Assembly (NCBI GenBank): GCA_035294465.1
Contig: DATGKW010000084.1
Span: forward strand, 1 to 56,654
Source of the DNA: Paraktedonobacter sp035294465
GTDB lineage: Bacteria; Chloroflexota; Ktedonobacteria; Ktedonobacterales; Ktedonobacteraceae
Reading direction: 5' to 3'
Length of the DNA stretch: 56,654 nt
Positions within the stretch are counted from its first letter, which is position 1. Every line of letters begins with the position of its first letter. Below, piece by piece: positions 25,400 through 33,842 of the stretch. The notes under the pieces were generated by a model. It made no database searches, had not been told where the DNA came from, and was given only the letters and a program-made list of their open reading frames with translations. Position numbers and translations under genes: made by a program.

Positions 25400-26104
25400 T
25401 TAGTTCTCAGTTTGAACATCTGCCGCTTCACTACTCTCTGTAACAAGGGCAGGCTTCGGAGGTGTGGTCGAACCATTCGCGCTGGCCGCTGTGGTCGCTT
25501 TTTTCTCAACTGTCGCAACCGAGCGCATTTTCTCTGCTGAGGCGGCCTGTTTTTTCGGCGGTTCCCAGCCTGGTGCGCGCGAAACGATCATGGACATCAT
25601 TCTGCCTTCCATGACTGGCGATCGCTCGATCACAGCTGAGCCCTTAAGTACTTCCGCGATGCCGTCGAGCAGCTTCCGACCGATATCCGGGTGGCGCATT
25701 TCCGCTCCACGAAACTGCACACTCACCCGCACCTTATCGCCTTCAGCTAGAAATTCCTGGATCTTGCGTGTTTTTACTTCAACATCATGCTCATCCGTGC
25801 GCGGACGCATACGAATCTCTTTTAACGTGATCGTCTTTTGATTCTTACGCGCCTCATTCTCTTTCTTCGCCTGCTCGTATTTGAAACGACCATAATCCAT
25901 GAGCTTGCAGACTGGCGGTATAGCGTTGGGCGATACTTCAACCAGGTCGAGATTCCGCTCACGGGCGATATCTAACGCTCGTGCCGGGGGCATCACTCCA
26001 ATCATCTCACCGTTTTCGTCGATCAAGCGCACCTCACGCGCTCGAATGCGCTCATTTACTCGCGTCTCTCGCTGACGGTCGCTCCCCCGAAAATCCCTGT
26101 TAAT
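25400..26104 (-). CDS. infC: Translation initiation factor IF-3 with an AUU start codon
   Basis: IF-3 binds the 30S subunit and proofreads start codons. The N-terminal domain (RVNERIRAREVRLIDENG) and C-terminal domain are complete, followed by a basic and Ala/Thr-rich tail of about 50 residues not usual in short IF-3s. The frame has no ATG at a suitable place. The family N terminus runs upstream of the first GTG (26032) to an ATT at 26104-26102, preceded by AGGAGG at 26118-26113 with an ideal 8-base spacer. This gives a 234-aa protein starting with ATT-AAC-AGG. AUU starts are the known basis of IF-3 autoregulation: excess IF-3 rejects its own start. Downstream rpmI and rplT, its usual partners, are absent; a terminator and an S41 peptidase gene follow. 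Confidence 0.93.
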   Translation of the reverse strand: MNRDFRGSDRQRETRVNERIRAREVRLIDENGEMIGVMPPARALDIARERNLDLVEVSPNAIPPVCKLMDYGRFKYEQAKKENEARKNQKTITLKEIRMRPRTDEHDVEVKTRKIQEFLAEGDKVRVSVQFRGAEMRHPDIGRKLLDGIAEVLKGSAVIERSPVMEGRMMSMIVSRAPGWEPPKKQAASAEKMRSVATVEKKATTAASANGSTTPPKPALVTESSEAADVQTEN

Positions 26105-26112
26105 AGGCCGGA

Positions 26113-26118
26113 CCTCCT
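26113..26118 (-). promoter_or_regulatory. Shine-Dalgarno that decides the AUU start of infC
   Basis: AGGAGG on the reverse strand, 8 bases before the ATT codon (26104-26102). No in-frame ATG, GTG or TTG lies at a workable distance, so this site is the main evidence for the non-standard start. Confidence 0.85.
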
Positions 26119-26213
26119 CTTTCTTGTGTGAAACTGGCTAGACTCTTCTCGGTCCAAATCAGGTAAAAAGGATGTCTCTTGATCGGGACAAAGATACCTG
26201 GTGAACCGCGTAA

Positions 26214-26242
26214 AGTATAACATAGACTCCTGGACAAATCAA
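26214..26242 (-). promoter_or_regulatory. Promoter of infC
   Basis: On the reverse strand TTGATT (26242-26237), a 17-base spacer and TATACT (26219-26214). Transcription from here would give a leader of about 100 bases before the AUU codon. The remainder of the gap up to 26401 shows no gene. Confidence 0.65.
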
Positions 26243-26401
26243 ATTGAGATACAGACGCCGTGCCCGGCCAGGCCATCGAGGCGATCAGCCCCTCGGGTGC
26301 CTGAGAGCCTTTCGCTATAATTTTCCCTTCTTCCTATATGTATGTACGTTTGCAAGTTGCCCGGAGATCACAAGGAGATTCCTAGATTGGGAAACCTGTT
26401 T

Positions 26402-28324
26402 CTAGGCCGTTTGCAGCATCCTGGTCAGGCTGCTGACGATATCGTAGCGGCCATATGATGGCATCAAGTAGACACCCTGGATGAATTCGCGAGCCTCGGC
26501 CAGCAGTTCCTGGGCTAGCTTGAGTCCCTCTCTGTGTCCATGCTCACCTGCCAGACGCATACGCTCGCGCACGGAATCGGGGATGGTGATGCCCGGCACT
26601 TCGTTGTGCAGGTATTCGGCGTGGCGCGAGCTGTGCAGAGGAATGCAGCCAAGCAGAAGCGGAATGGGTGGTTTGCCTGCGCGCGCAAGGAAACGGGCCA
26701 GAGGAGCCAGTTCGTAGATGGGTTGGGTCATGATGAAATGTGCCCCAGCCTGGATCTTGCGCCAGTATTTATCGATCTCCAGATCTACCTGCTCGTCGGT
26801 CATATTCAAGTTGAGCGCAGCCCCGATGTGGAAAGAGCTTTTCGCACCGAGCGGCGAGCCGGCTGCATCGTGTCCCTCGTTCATTCCCCGCAATATCTGA
26901 ATCAGGCCAACCGAATCGACATCCCAGACGCCGGTGGTGTTAGGATAAGCGCCGACGCGCAGGGGATCGCCAGTCAGCGCCAGGATATTGCGGATGCCCA
27001 GGGCGTGCGCGCCCAATAACTCCGACTGCAAAGCCATCAAATTGCGGTCGCGCGTTGTAAAATGGATGATGGTTTCGATATTCAGGTGATCCTGGATCAA
27101 GCGAGCCAGCGCGATGCAGCTCATCCTGACACGCGCCATCGGGCTATCGGCGATATTGATACAATCAACCCCGGCTTCCTGCAAGAGCGCTGCTCCCGCC
27201 AGGAGCTTGGCGGGGTTCAGCCCTTTGGGCGGATCAAGTTCGACGCTGACCACAAATTTGCCGGCTGCCAGTTTCTCTTGCAGGGGCGTGGTATAGCCCT
27301 CCTGTGGGAGAATAACCTCTTCCTCCAATAAGCGGGCGATGGCTACCTGGCCGTTTGTTACTGCTGTGACCTTCTCGGTTGCGGGCTTTGGCCCGCCGTT
27401 CTGTTCTAGCAGACCATATTGCTCATCGAGCGCCTGGCGCATGGCTGCAATATGGCGTGGTGTTGTGCCACAGCATCCGCCAATCAAGCGTACGCCGACC
27501 TGGGCGAAGCGCCGGGCATAGTCCGCGAAATAGTCGGGGGTTGCAACATAAAAGAAACGGTTGCCGATGCGCGTGGGTAGCCCCGCATTAGGCTGCGCGG
27601 AAAACAATCTGGCGGGTTGTATCTCGTCCGTCTCGCGCTGAGACTGTGCAAGCATCTCTTGCAGGACATCCAGGGTTGCCGCAGGGCCGACGCTGCAATT
27701 GGCTCCAATTACATCAACGCCCAGGTCGCTCAGGACTACAGCTACTCTCGCGGCTGATTGACCTGAGAGCGTGTGCCCGTCCTCGTCGAAACTCATCTGG
27801 GCAACGATAGGCAGTCCGCCAATCTCTTGCGCGGCCAGAACCGCCTGGCGCAGTTCTGCCAGGCTGGTAAACGTTTCCAGAATCAGCAAATCAGCGCCGC
27901 CCTCCTGGAGTCCCTCGATCTGTTCGCGAAAGATGGCGCGCAGTTCCTGCAAGCGGCGTTCGTCGGGTGCCTGGAGGGGAAGGCCGGTGGGACCTACCGC
28001 CCCGGCGATGAAGACCGGTTTTCCGGTAATGTCACGAGCTTCCTGAACCAGGCGGGCGGCGCGATGATTGATCTGCCGGACCTTGTCCTCCAGGTTGTGG
28101 TGTGCCAGCCTGATGCGGTTCGCGCCAAAGGAATTTGTTTCTACAACCTCGGCTCCGGCGTTGATATATTCGCGGTGAATGCCCCCGATCAATTCAGGTT
28201 GGCTCAGGTTGAGCGCGTCAAAACACTGCTCATATGGTATTCCGCGCGCGTATAAAAGCGTGCCCATCGCTCCATCGCAGAGCAGCGGGCGCTGGCGCAG
28301 AAGCTGGAGGAAGCTGTACTCCAT
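26402..28324 (-). CDS. Bifunctional homocysteine S-methyltransferase / methylenetetrahydrofolate reductase
   Basis: YitJ-type fusion of 640 aa. Residues 1-300 are a zinc-dependent homocysteine methyltransferase domain with DGAMGT at the N terminus and zinc cysteines Cys210 (GANCSVGP), Cys284 and Cys285 (GGCCGTTPRHI). Residues about 345-635 are a MetF-type TIM barrel that reduces 5,10-methylene-THF with FAD, with VELDPPKG at its start and IMTQPIYEL later. Together they make methyl-THF and methylate homocysteine to methionine. The two domains appear complete and in one frame. It is transcribed leftward, divergent from the phosphoribulokinase-like gene. I found no SAM riboswitch or S-box in its leader. 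Confidence 0.93.
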   Translation of the reverse strand: MEYSFLQLLRQRPLLCDGAMGTLLYARGIPYEQCFDALNLSQPELIGGIHREYINAGAEVVETNSFGANRIRLAHHNLEDKVRQINHRAARLVQEARDITGKPVFIAGAVGPTGLPLQAPDERRLQELRAIFREQIEGLQEGGADLLILETFTSLAELRQAVLAAQEIGGLPIVAQMSFDEDGHTLSGQSAARVAVVLSDLGVDVIGANCSVGPAATLDVLQEMLAQSQRETDEIQPARLFSAQPNAGLPTRIGNRFFYVATPDYFADYARRFAQVGVRLIGGCCGTTPRHIAAMRQALDEQYGLLEQNGGPKPATEKVTAVTNGQVAIARLLEEEVILPQEGYTTPLQEKLAAGKFVVSVELDPPKGLNPAKLLAGAALLQEAGVDCINIADSPMARVRMSCIALARLIQDHLNIETIIHFTTRDRNLMALQSELLGAHALGIRNILALTGDPLRVGAYPNTTGVWDVDSVGLIQILRGMNEGHDAAGSPLGAKSSFHIGAALNLNMTDEQVDLEIDKYWRKIQAGAHFIMTQPIYELAPLARFLARAGKPPIPLLLGCIPLHSSRHAEYLHNEVPGITIPDSVRERMRLAGEHGHREGLKLAQELLAEAREFIQGVYLMPSYGRYDIVSSLTRMLQTA

Positions 28325-28368
28325 AAAGATTCTCTTTCTCCAAAGATGAATTACTTGTAGTTGTTTCT

Positions 28369-28397
28369 ATTGTATATGTTTTTGTCCGGTCTGAGAA
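28369..28397 (-). promoter_or_regulatory. Candidate promoter of the methyltransferase/MTHFR gene
   Basis: Reverse-strand TTCTCA (28397-28392), a 17-base spacer and TACAAT (28374-28369), giving a leader of about 40 bases. The rest of the 316-base divergent gap (28325-28640) contains a TATACT near 28472 that could be the -10 of the rightward gene, but no matching -35 is evident. Confidence 0.5.
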
Positions 28398-28640
28398 GCT
28401 CTCCTTGAGATTGATGAGATTCTCTGCGGGGCTTCTTTCATATTGCTCTGGCAGGATCTTTTGCTCTCTGCTATACTAACGAATAATCCCAGGCTATTAT
28501 GAGAGAAGGACGCTCTTTCGGCGGGAAAGGGCGATCTTTTGTAGTCTGGTTGGATAATCTATTCAACGATCCCAAAGCTGCGATCGTGTGTTTGTTTAAC
28601 CTCAGATAGCCGGCTGGGAATCGAATGAAGCGGGAAGGTA

Positions 28641-29621
28641 ATGCAAGGGAAAATGGGGATTCGGCAGCCATTGATTGTTGCGCTCTGCGGAGATAGTGGG
28701 TCGGGTAAGACTACCCTGACAGATGGGATGGTGCGTGTTTTTGGGCAGGAGCGCATTCTGCATATTTGCCTCGATGACTATCATCTACTCGACCGCGCGA
28801 CTCGTCTGCGTACCGGCGTCAGCGCTCTGCGTCCAGAGGCCAATAATTTGCCTTTGATGACCGAGCACCTCCAACGTCTGGCGCGCGGAGAGTCTATTGT
28901 CAAGCCAGTCTATGATCATACGACCGGCACATTCGCCGAGCCTGAAGAGGTCCGTCCTGCTGAAATTATCATTGTTCATGGCCTGCATCCCCTGTTTACT
29001 CCTGAACTGCGTAGCCTGGCTCACGTGCGGATTTATCTCGATCCAGAGGACGCGCTTCAGCAGCAATGGAAGATTATTCGCGATAGCACCTCGCGTGGCT
29101 ATACGGTTGACCAGGTGCGCCGGCAGATCGAGGAGCGCCGGCGCGATAGCTATCTTTACATTCAGCCTCAAAAGCGTTTTGCCGATATGATCGTGCGTTT
29201 CTCGCGCGGCAATCTGTATTACCAGACACGCAGCCTGGCTCACCTGGATGTGCGCCTGATCCAGCCTGAGCATGCTCCCAGGATCGACCTTTCCGATATC
29301 ATCGAGGCTTGCGCGAATGGCGTGCGACCGGCCCTCCGGCTTTTTGCAGAGAGATATAACGATGCGCCATGCAGTGTTCTGGAAATCGATGCCGAGATTA
29401 CCCATGAGAAAGCCTGCGAGCTGGAGGACCGCATCTGGGAACATATGACGGAGGATAGCGACCTGCGCCCGGACCGCCTTGACCAGTTGGGTCTCTTCTA
29501 TGTTGGCAGTGATCTCCGCCAGAGTGATCCCCTTGCCCTTACCCAGCTCATTCTTCTCTATCATGTCGTCAGCGCTCGCCACCGTATGCAGAACGGCCAG
29601 ACGCTCGCTCGTCCACAGTAA
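28641..29621 (+). CDS. Phosphoribulokinase / uridine kinase family protein, closest to cyanobacterial-type PRK
   Basis: P-loop kinase of 326 aa. Walker A GDSGSGKTT is at 17-25, followed by the family landmarks CLDDYHLLDR, LRPEANNLPLM, KPVYDHTTGTF, IIVHGLHPLF and YIQPQKRFADMIVRF. These match class II (plant/cyanobacterial) phosphoribulokinase better than uridine kinase. PRK makes ribulose-1,5-bisphosphate from ribulose-5-phosphate. No RuBisCO or other Calvin-cycle gene is present in the window, so the physiological role is open. The start is uncertain: GGAAGG at 28633-28638 is too close to ATG 28641 and far from the in-frame ATG at 28653, and the conserved core begins after both. Confidence 0.82.
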   Translation: MQGKMGIRQPLIVALCGDSGSGKTTLTDGMVRVFGQERILHICLDDYHLLDRATRLRTGVSALRPEANNLPLMTEHLQRLARGESIVKPVYDHTTGTFAEPEEVRPAEIIIVHGLHPLFTPELRSLAHVRIYLDPEDALQQQWKIIRDSTSRGYTVDQVRRQIEERRRDSYLYIQPQKRFADMIVRFSRGNLYYQTRSLAHLDVRLIQPEHAPRIDLSDIIEACANGVRPALRLFAERYNDAPCSVLEIDAEITHEKACELEDRIWEHMTEDSDLRPDRLDQLGLFYVGSDLRQSDPLALTQLILLYHVVSARHRMQNGQTLARPQ

Positions 29622-29718
29622 CAGGAAGGGGTGAGGAATCTTGCTATGATCAGCAGAATTCGGTGCCTGTCGATTTGGAGCATGGTAAAGCGGCGTTGGA
29701 TCTCAAGCCATAGCCATA

Positions 29719-31350
29719 CTATCCTCCCTTTAAGGCGTCTTGTCCCTGAGCTTGCATCTTCGCCAGCGTCATTGTAGAGAGAACCTGTTTAACGATAGAG
29801 ATACGCGCGGGCGGGACGGAGAGTTCGCGTACACCCAGGCCGACAAGCAGGGGAATGGCGGCAGGGTCGGAGGCCATCTGGCCACAGACAGCCACTGGAA
29901 CGCGGGCGCGGCAAATATGCGCTATCAGGCGTAGCGTTGCGAGGCCCAGTGGCTGGGCGCGTCCACTCACACGCGCATTTGTGCGATCAGCCGCGTAGGT
30001 ATACTGGACGAGGTCATTGGTTCCAATAGAGATAAAATCGATCAGACCCGCGAATTGATCCAGAGTGAGGGCCGCCGCAGGAGTCTCGACCATGATGCCG
30101 AGGGAAACGCTGCGGATGGCATGCCCTTCGCTCTTCAGTTCTTTCTCTGCCTGCTCAATGTGCATGCGAGCATCCCTGACTTCCTGAGCTGCTGTGACCA
30201 TAGGCAGCATAATGCGGATGTCGTGGTTGATGGCTGCTCGCAGTAGGGCGCGTATCTGAGGGAGGAAGATCTCTGCCGGGCGGTCGAGGCCCAGGCGAAT
30301 GCCACGCCAGCCAAGAAATGGATTGGCCTCCGTCGGCATGTCCAGCCCCGAAACCGGCTTGTCCCCACCAATGTCGAAAGTGCGCACGATAAGCGGTTTG
30401 TTCAGGATGGAGGCAACTTCTGTATAGATCCGATACTGGGCCTCCTCTGACGGTAGGCCCTGGGCGGCGATCAGCTCTGTGCGAAAGAGGCCAACGCCTT
30501 CGGCACCCATCTCTACCGCCTTGCGCGCCTCGGCTGGCGAACCAATATTCGCGAAGACTTCGACCCTGACGCCATCTGCTGTCAGGCCGGGGCGATCTCG
30601 GTAGAGGGCCAGATTTAGCCGAATGTGTTCTGCTTCGGCCTGCCGTCTTTCCGCCGCCGCGCGTTGTTCGGTGTCGGGGTCGATAGTCACTGTGCCGCGC
30701 TCACCATCGACAATCAGGATACTCTGCGAAGCGATCTGGGAAACCGCGCCCATGACGCCGACGACGGCAGGAATACCCAGGCTCTGAGCCACAATCGCCA
30801 GGTGCCCGGTCACAGAGCCGGTTTCGGTGACAATCGCCTGTAAGAGCGCAGTGTCAAGACCGGCCAGTTCTGCGGGCGAGAGTTCTCGTGCTATGAGGAT
30901 CACGGGCTGAGTAAGGGCGATTTCTGAGGCAGTTTCGCGTAACTGACTTACGATACGCTGCCCGGCCTCGCGCACGTCGTCTTTGCGCGCGGCCAGATAG
31001 GAATCGGGCAGTCGGGCGAGCTGATCGGCGTAGGCATCCGTGACACGCGTGATCGCTGCTTCGGCTGAGCTGCCACCGAAAATCAGTTCAATTGCTCTTT
31101 GCTTGAGTTCCGGGTCGTCCAGCATCTCCCGCTGTGCCGCGAGAATACCGGCGAGAGGACCGGTCGCAGTTTGCTGCAAGGATTCTAGAAGCGCGATTGC
31201 CTGAATAATTGCGTGTTCCAGGCGCGTAATCTCCTCTGATGCTTCCACTGTGCGCTGTTCGGTGGGATCGATCCGCGGGGCGGGCTGGATGGTAAGCGCT
31301 GTGCCGATAGCCAGGCCGGGAGCTGCGGGCAGGCCGCGCAGAACTTTCAT
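29719..31350 (-). CDS. ptsI: Phosphoenolpyruvate-protein phosphotransferase (PTS Enzyme I)
   Basis: Soluble enzyme that takes phosphate from PEP and passes it to HPr. The protein (543 aa) has the HPr-binding and phosphohistidine domains with active-site His183 in TETGSVTGHLAIVAQ, then the PEP-binding barrel with GVGLFRTELI, NPFLGWRGIRL, SIGTNDLVQYT and the cysteine loop VAVCGQMASDP. Its ATG overlaps the ptsH stop by 4 bases (ATGA), which implies translational coupling. Last gene of the nagE-crr-ptsH-ptsI operon, convergent with the phosphoribulokinase-like gene across a 97-base gap. Confidence 0.96.
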   Translation of the reverse strand: MKVLRGLPAAPGLAIGTALTIQPAPRIDPTEQRTVEASEEITRLEHAIIQAIALLESLQQTATGPLAGILAAQREMLDDPELKQRAIELIFGGSSAEAAITRVTDAYADQLARLPDSYLAARKDDVREAGQRIVSQLRETASEIALTQPVILIARELSPAELAGLDTALLQAIVTETGSVTGHLAIVAQSLGIPAVVGVMGAVSQIASQSILIVDGERGTVTIDPDTEQRAAAERRQAEAEHIRLNLALYRDRPGLTADGVRVEVFANIGSPAEARKAVEMGAEGVGLFRTELIAAQGLPSEEAQYRIYTEVASILNKPLIVRTFDIGGDKPVSGLDMPTEANPFLGWRGIRLGLDRPAEIFLPQIRALLRAAINHDIRIMLPMVTAAQEVRDARMHIEQAEKELKSEGHAIRSVSLGIMVETPAAALTLDQFAGLIDFISIGTNDLVQYTYAADRTNARVSGRAQPLGLATLRLIAHICRARVPVAVCGQMASDPAAIPLLVGLGVRELSVPPARISIVKQVLSTMTLAKMQAQGQDALKGG

Positions 31351-31616
31351 CCCAGATCCCCCTCAAGTAATCTTGTCAATTTATTCAAGGCGTTTTCAGC
31401 GTCGCTACCACTGACTTTCAGAACGACCTGGTCGCCGTGCTCAGCACCGAGGGCAAGGACCGAGAGGATAGATTTGCCGTTGGCCGTTCTCTCTTCTTTG
31501 GTCAGAGTAATCTGGCTGTGAAAGCCTTTAGCGTGCTGAACAAAAACAGCAGCCGGGCGGGCGTGCAGCCCGGACTTGCTTCCCAGTGTCACCGTTCGCT
31601 CTACTGTGTTTTCCAT
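31347..31616 (-). CDS. ptsH: Phosphocarrier protein HPr
   Basis: Relay protein between Enzyme I and EIIA. With the start at ATG 31616 it has 89 aa. The active-site His18 lies in SGLHARPAAVF and the regulatory serine position Ser49 in GKSILSVLALG, so it could be a target of an HPr kinase, though no such kinase is in the window. I prefer 31616 to the in-frame ATG 31634 because the former has AAAGG about 10 bases upstream and gives the standard HPr length. The stop overlaps the ptsI start. Confidence 0.95.
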   Translation of the reverse strand: MENTVERTVTLGSKSGLHARPAAVFVQHAKGFHSQITLTKEERTANGKSILSVLALGAEHGDQVVLKVSGSDAENALNKLTRLLEGDLG

Positions 31617-31653
31617 TATGTTACTGCCTTTCATGTAGGAAAAGGAAGGCCGG

Positions 31654-31691
31654 CCTGGCTGGTCAGCACGGGGACTTTGCTGCCAGCCAGG
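31654..31691 (-). other. Intergenic hairpin between crr and ptsH
   Basis: CCTGGCTGG (31654-31662) plus CAGCA (31664-31668) pair with TGCTG (31678-31682) plus CCAGCCAGG (31683-31691) around a 9-base loop, 14 bp in all with one bulged base. No T-run follows on either strand, so it is more likely an mRNA processing or stabilising element, or a partial attenuator, between the sugar-specific and general PTS genes. Confidence 0.55.
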
Positions 31692-31703
31692 ACCGGTCAG
31701 AGG

Positions 31704-32156
31704 TTAGATTTCCAGGGTAAAGAGAACGTCACTTCCGGCTTTGACTACCCCACCGGCTCGCCGGATGATCGTCCCTTCTCCAGAGGAGACGACAGGGCTG
31801 AGTATTACCTTGCCCGCAGCTTCAATCGTAGCGCGGTCAAAGCGGACAATGGGGTCGCCGGGCTGAACGAACTGGCCCTCAACGGCAATTTTCTCGAAGC
31901 CTTTTCCTTCAAGCTCAATTGTATCAAGTCCGAGGTGTACGATCACTTCCACCCCGTCGTTGAGCGCGATGCCGAAGGCATGTCCGCCTTTGAACAGCTT
32001 TACCAGTTGCCCCGCCACAGGAGAGACTGCTACCTGACCGGAAGGATCGATGGCCACGCCATCGCCCGCCATTTTCTGTGCGAAAACCTCGTCAGGAACA
32101 CTCTCCAGGTCAACCACCGTGCCGTCGAGCGGTGCAAGAACATCGATATATGCCAT
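31704..32156 (-). CDS. crr: PTS glucose-type EIIA component
   Basis: Stand-alone EIIA-Glc domain of 150 aa. Phosphate is accepted on His74 (VEVIVHLGLDT), with His59 (KGGHAFGI) as the second conserved histidine, matching the E. coli His90/His75 pair. It passes phosphate to the EIIB domain of the adjacent nagE product, which lacks its own EIIA domain. The gap to nagE is 11 bases. The acidic patch and the GQFVQPGDPIVRFD segment near the C terminus are intact. Confidence 0.95.
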   Translation of the reverse strand: MAYIDVLAPLDGTVVDLESVPDEVFAQKMAGDGVAIDPSGQVAVSPVAGQLVKLFKGGHAFGIALNDGVEVIVHLGLDTIELEGKGFEKIAVEGQFVQPGDPIVRFDRATIEAAGKVILSPVVSSGEGTIIRRAGGVVKAGSDVLFTLEI

Positions 32157-32167
32157 GATTCTCCTGC

Positions 32168-33739
32168 CTATTCGTCAACAGTTGCAGCACTCTCTCGCTT
32201 CATCAAGCGTTTGATGCGCTCTGCAATTCTATCGGATTGTGTGCCCATCACTACCTGGACGATCTTGCCGCGTTTGATCACGCCTGAAGCGCCCAGGCTC
32301 TGGAGACGTGCCTCGTCAATCTGCTCTGGCTCTTTGACGAAGAGGCGCAGGCGAGTGATGCAGCCCTCCACACTTTCTATGTTAGCCCTGCCGCCCAGCG
32401 CTGCAAGCACCTGGCCCGCCAGCACAGTATCTTGATCTCCATCGACCTCAGCAACGCCGTTCGTTCCTCTGGCCTTGCGTGGTCCGCGCTGGCTCTCAGG
32501 CAGAATCCAGTCGGCGGACAGACCAGTGCGCTCTTCGCCACGGCCGGGAGTGCCGATATTGAAGACCTTGATGCAGAAGCTAAAGACGAAGTAGTAGACG
32601 ACTCCATACACCAGACCCAGGGGAATGATCATCCAGGCGTTATGGGAGTTGGACTTGGTGAAGTTCAGCAGATAGTCGATCAGTCCGGCGGAGAAGCCAA
32701 AACCGATTCTGATCTGAAGCAGATTACAAATGACCAGCGAGAGGCCGGTCAGCAACGCATGGACAACGAAGAGCACCGGAGCAACAAAAATGAAAGCAAA
32801 CTCGATTGGCTCGGTTACGCCGGTCAGGAAGGAGCAGAAGGCGGCTGAAAGCAGGATACCGGCAGCTACTTTGGGGAATTTTGCCTGGCGAATCATCGCC
32901 AGTGCGGCAGCAGGCAGGCCGAACATCATCACCGGGAAGAAGCCGGCCATATAGTTTCCGGCTGTCGGATCACCCGCGAAGTAGCGATTGAGGTCGCCAT
33001 AGACGAGGCCAGTGGGAGTCTTATAGCTGCCTAATTGGAACCAGACGTAGTTATTGAGCACGTGGTGCAGACCTAGCGGGATCAGCAGGCGGTTCAAGAA
33101 GCCGTAAATGCCGGCACCTATTGCTCCTAGATTGACGATGGTCTGTCCGAGGTCATTGATCCAGCCCTGAACAGGTGCCCAGATCAGGCCGAAAATTATA
33201 CCGAGTATGAGGCAGGCGAGAGCCGTAATTATAGGGACAAAACGCTTACCGCCGAAGAAAGCGAGATAATCAGGCAGGCGAATATCATAGAAGCGACGGT
33301 AGAGGAAGGCGGCTGTAATACCGGTCACGATCCCTGAGAGCACGCCCATGGTATAGTGAGCGGTGTCGGGGGCGCCATTTAATTGCGGAATGAATATGTT
33401 AAAGGCGCCGGTAAATACCAGGAAGCCAATCAGTCCGGCCAGCGCGGCTGCACCAGCATCGCCAGTGAGGCCAATCGCGATGCCCACGCCGAAGATCATT
33501 GGCAGATTGTTGAAAATAGCATTCCCGGCCGCTGCTAGCACAGGAATGCCATTCGTCATCAGGTAGGCATTGTGGGTAAAACCCCAGAGATCGTTCTGGC
33601 CGAAGCGCAGCAGAAGCGCGGCTGCGGGCAGTGTGGCAACGGGAAGCATCAGCGAGCGGCCAAGGCTCTGTGCGGCTCCCAGGAGGCGGTCACCAAAATT
33701 CGGACTGGCGGTTTGAGATGCGGTGGTTGCAACACTCAT
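32168..33739 (-). CDS. nagE: PTS N-acetylglucosamine transporter subunit IICB
   Basis: Membrane permease of 523 aa that imports and phosphorylates a hexose, most likely GlcNAc. The EIIC domain (about 15-390) resembles NagE (MLPVATLPAAALLLRFG, GAAALAGLIGFLVFT, FPVMMFGLPAAALAM). A linker leads to an EIIB domain with its phosphocysteine in VEGCITRLRLFV. EIIA is supplied by crr next door. I start at ATG 33739, which has GAGGAGA upstream and a normal NagE N terminus; the frame is open to 33835 but that would place the start within the -10 region. A promoter and a dre-like operator lie just upstream. Glucose-type EIICB is the alternative reading. Confidence 0.88.
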   Translation of the reverse strand: MSVATTASQTASPNFGDRLLGAAQSLGRSLMLPVATLPAAALLLRFGQNDLWGFTHNAYLMTNGIPVLAAAGNAIFNNLPMIFGVGIAIGLTGDAGAAALAGLIGFLVFTGAFNIFIPQLNGAPDTAHYTMGVLSGIVTGITAAFLYRRFYDIRLPDYLAFFGGKRFVPIITALACLILGIIFGLIWAPVQGWINDLGQTIVNLGAIGAGIYGFLNRLLIPLGLHHVLNNYVWFQLGSYKTPTGLVYGDLNRYFAGDPTAGNYMAGFFPVMMFGLPAAALAMIRQAKFPKVAAGILLSAAFCSFLTGVTEPIEFAFIFVAPVLFVVHALLTGLSLVICNLLQIRIGFGFSAGLIDYLLNFTKSNSHNAWMIIPLGLVYGVVYYFVFSFCIKVFNIGTPGRGEERTGLSADWILPESQRGPRKARGTNGVAEVDGDQDTVLAGQVLAALGGRANIESVEGCITRLRLFVKEPEQIDEARLQSLGASGVIKRGKIVQVVMGTQSDRIAERIKRLMKRESAATVDE

Positions 33740-33812
33740 TGCAAGTTCTCCTCTCCTAAAAAGAATCCTGAAGGAGTAATCATTCTCCTCTTCTACCTGG
33801 ATCGATAGAGAA

Positions 33813-33842
33813 ACTATATTCAGGTCCCCTTCCATTTGTCAA
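33813..33842 (-). promoter_or_regulatory. Promoter of the nagE-crr-ptsHI operon
   Basis: Reverse-strand TTGACA (33842-33837), an 18-base spacer and TATAGT (33818-33813). An offset -10, AATATA, would give a 16-base spacer. It overlaps by one base a dre-like operator on its upstream side. Confidence 0.7.

Noticed and set aside
28388..28437. GAGAAGC/GCTTCTT inverted repeat as a terminator
   Set aside because: The loop is long and poorly paired, and it lies upstream of both divergent genes where no terminator is needed.
28325..28640. Possible SAM or other riboswitch before the methionine-pathway gene
   Set aside because: The leader from the likely promoter is only about 40 bases and shows no S-box core or paired helices.
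28641..29621. Call as uridine kinase
   Set aside because: The LRPEANN, YDHTTG and YIQPQKRFAD segments follow class II phosphoribulokinase rather than Udk, and the length exceeds that of Udk (about 210 aa).
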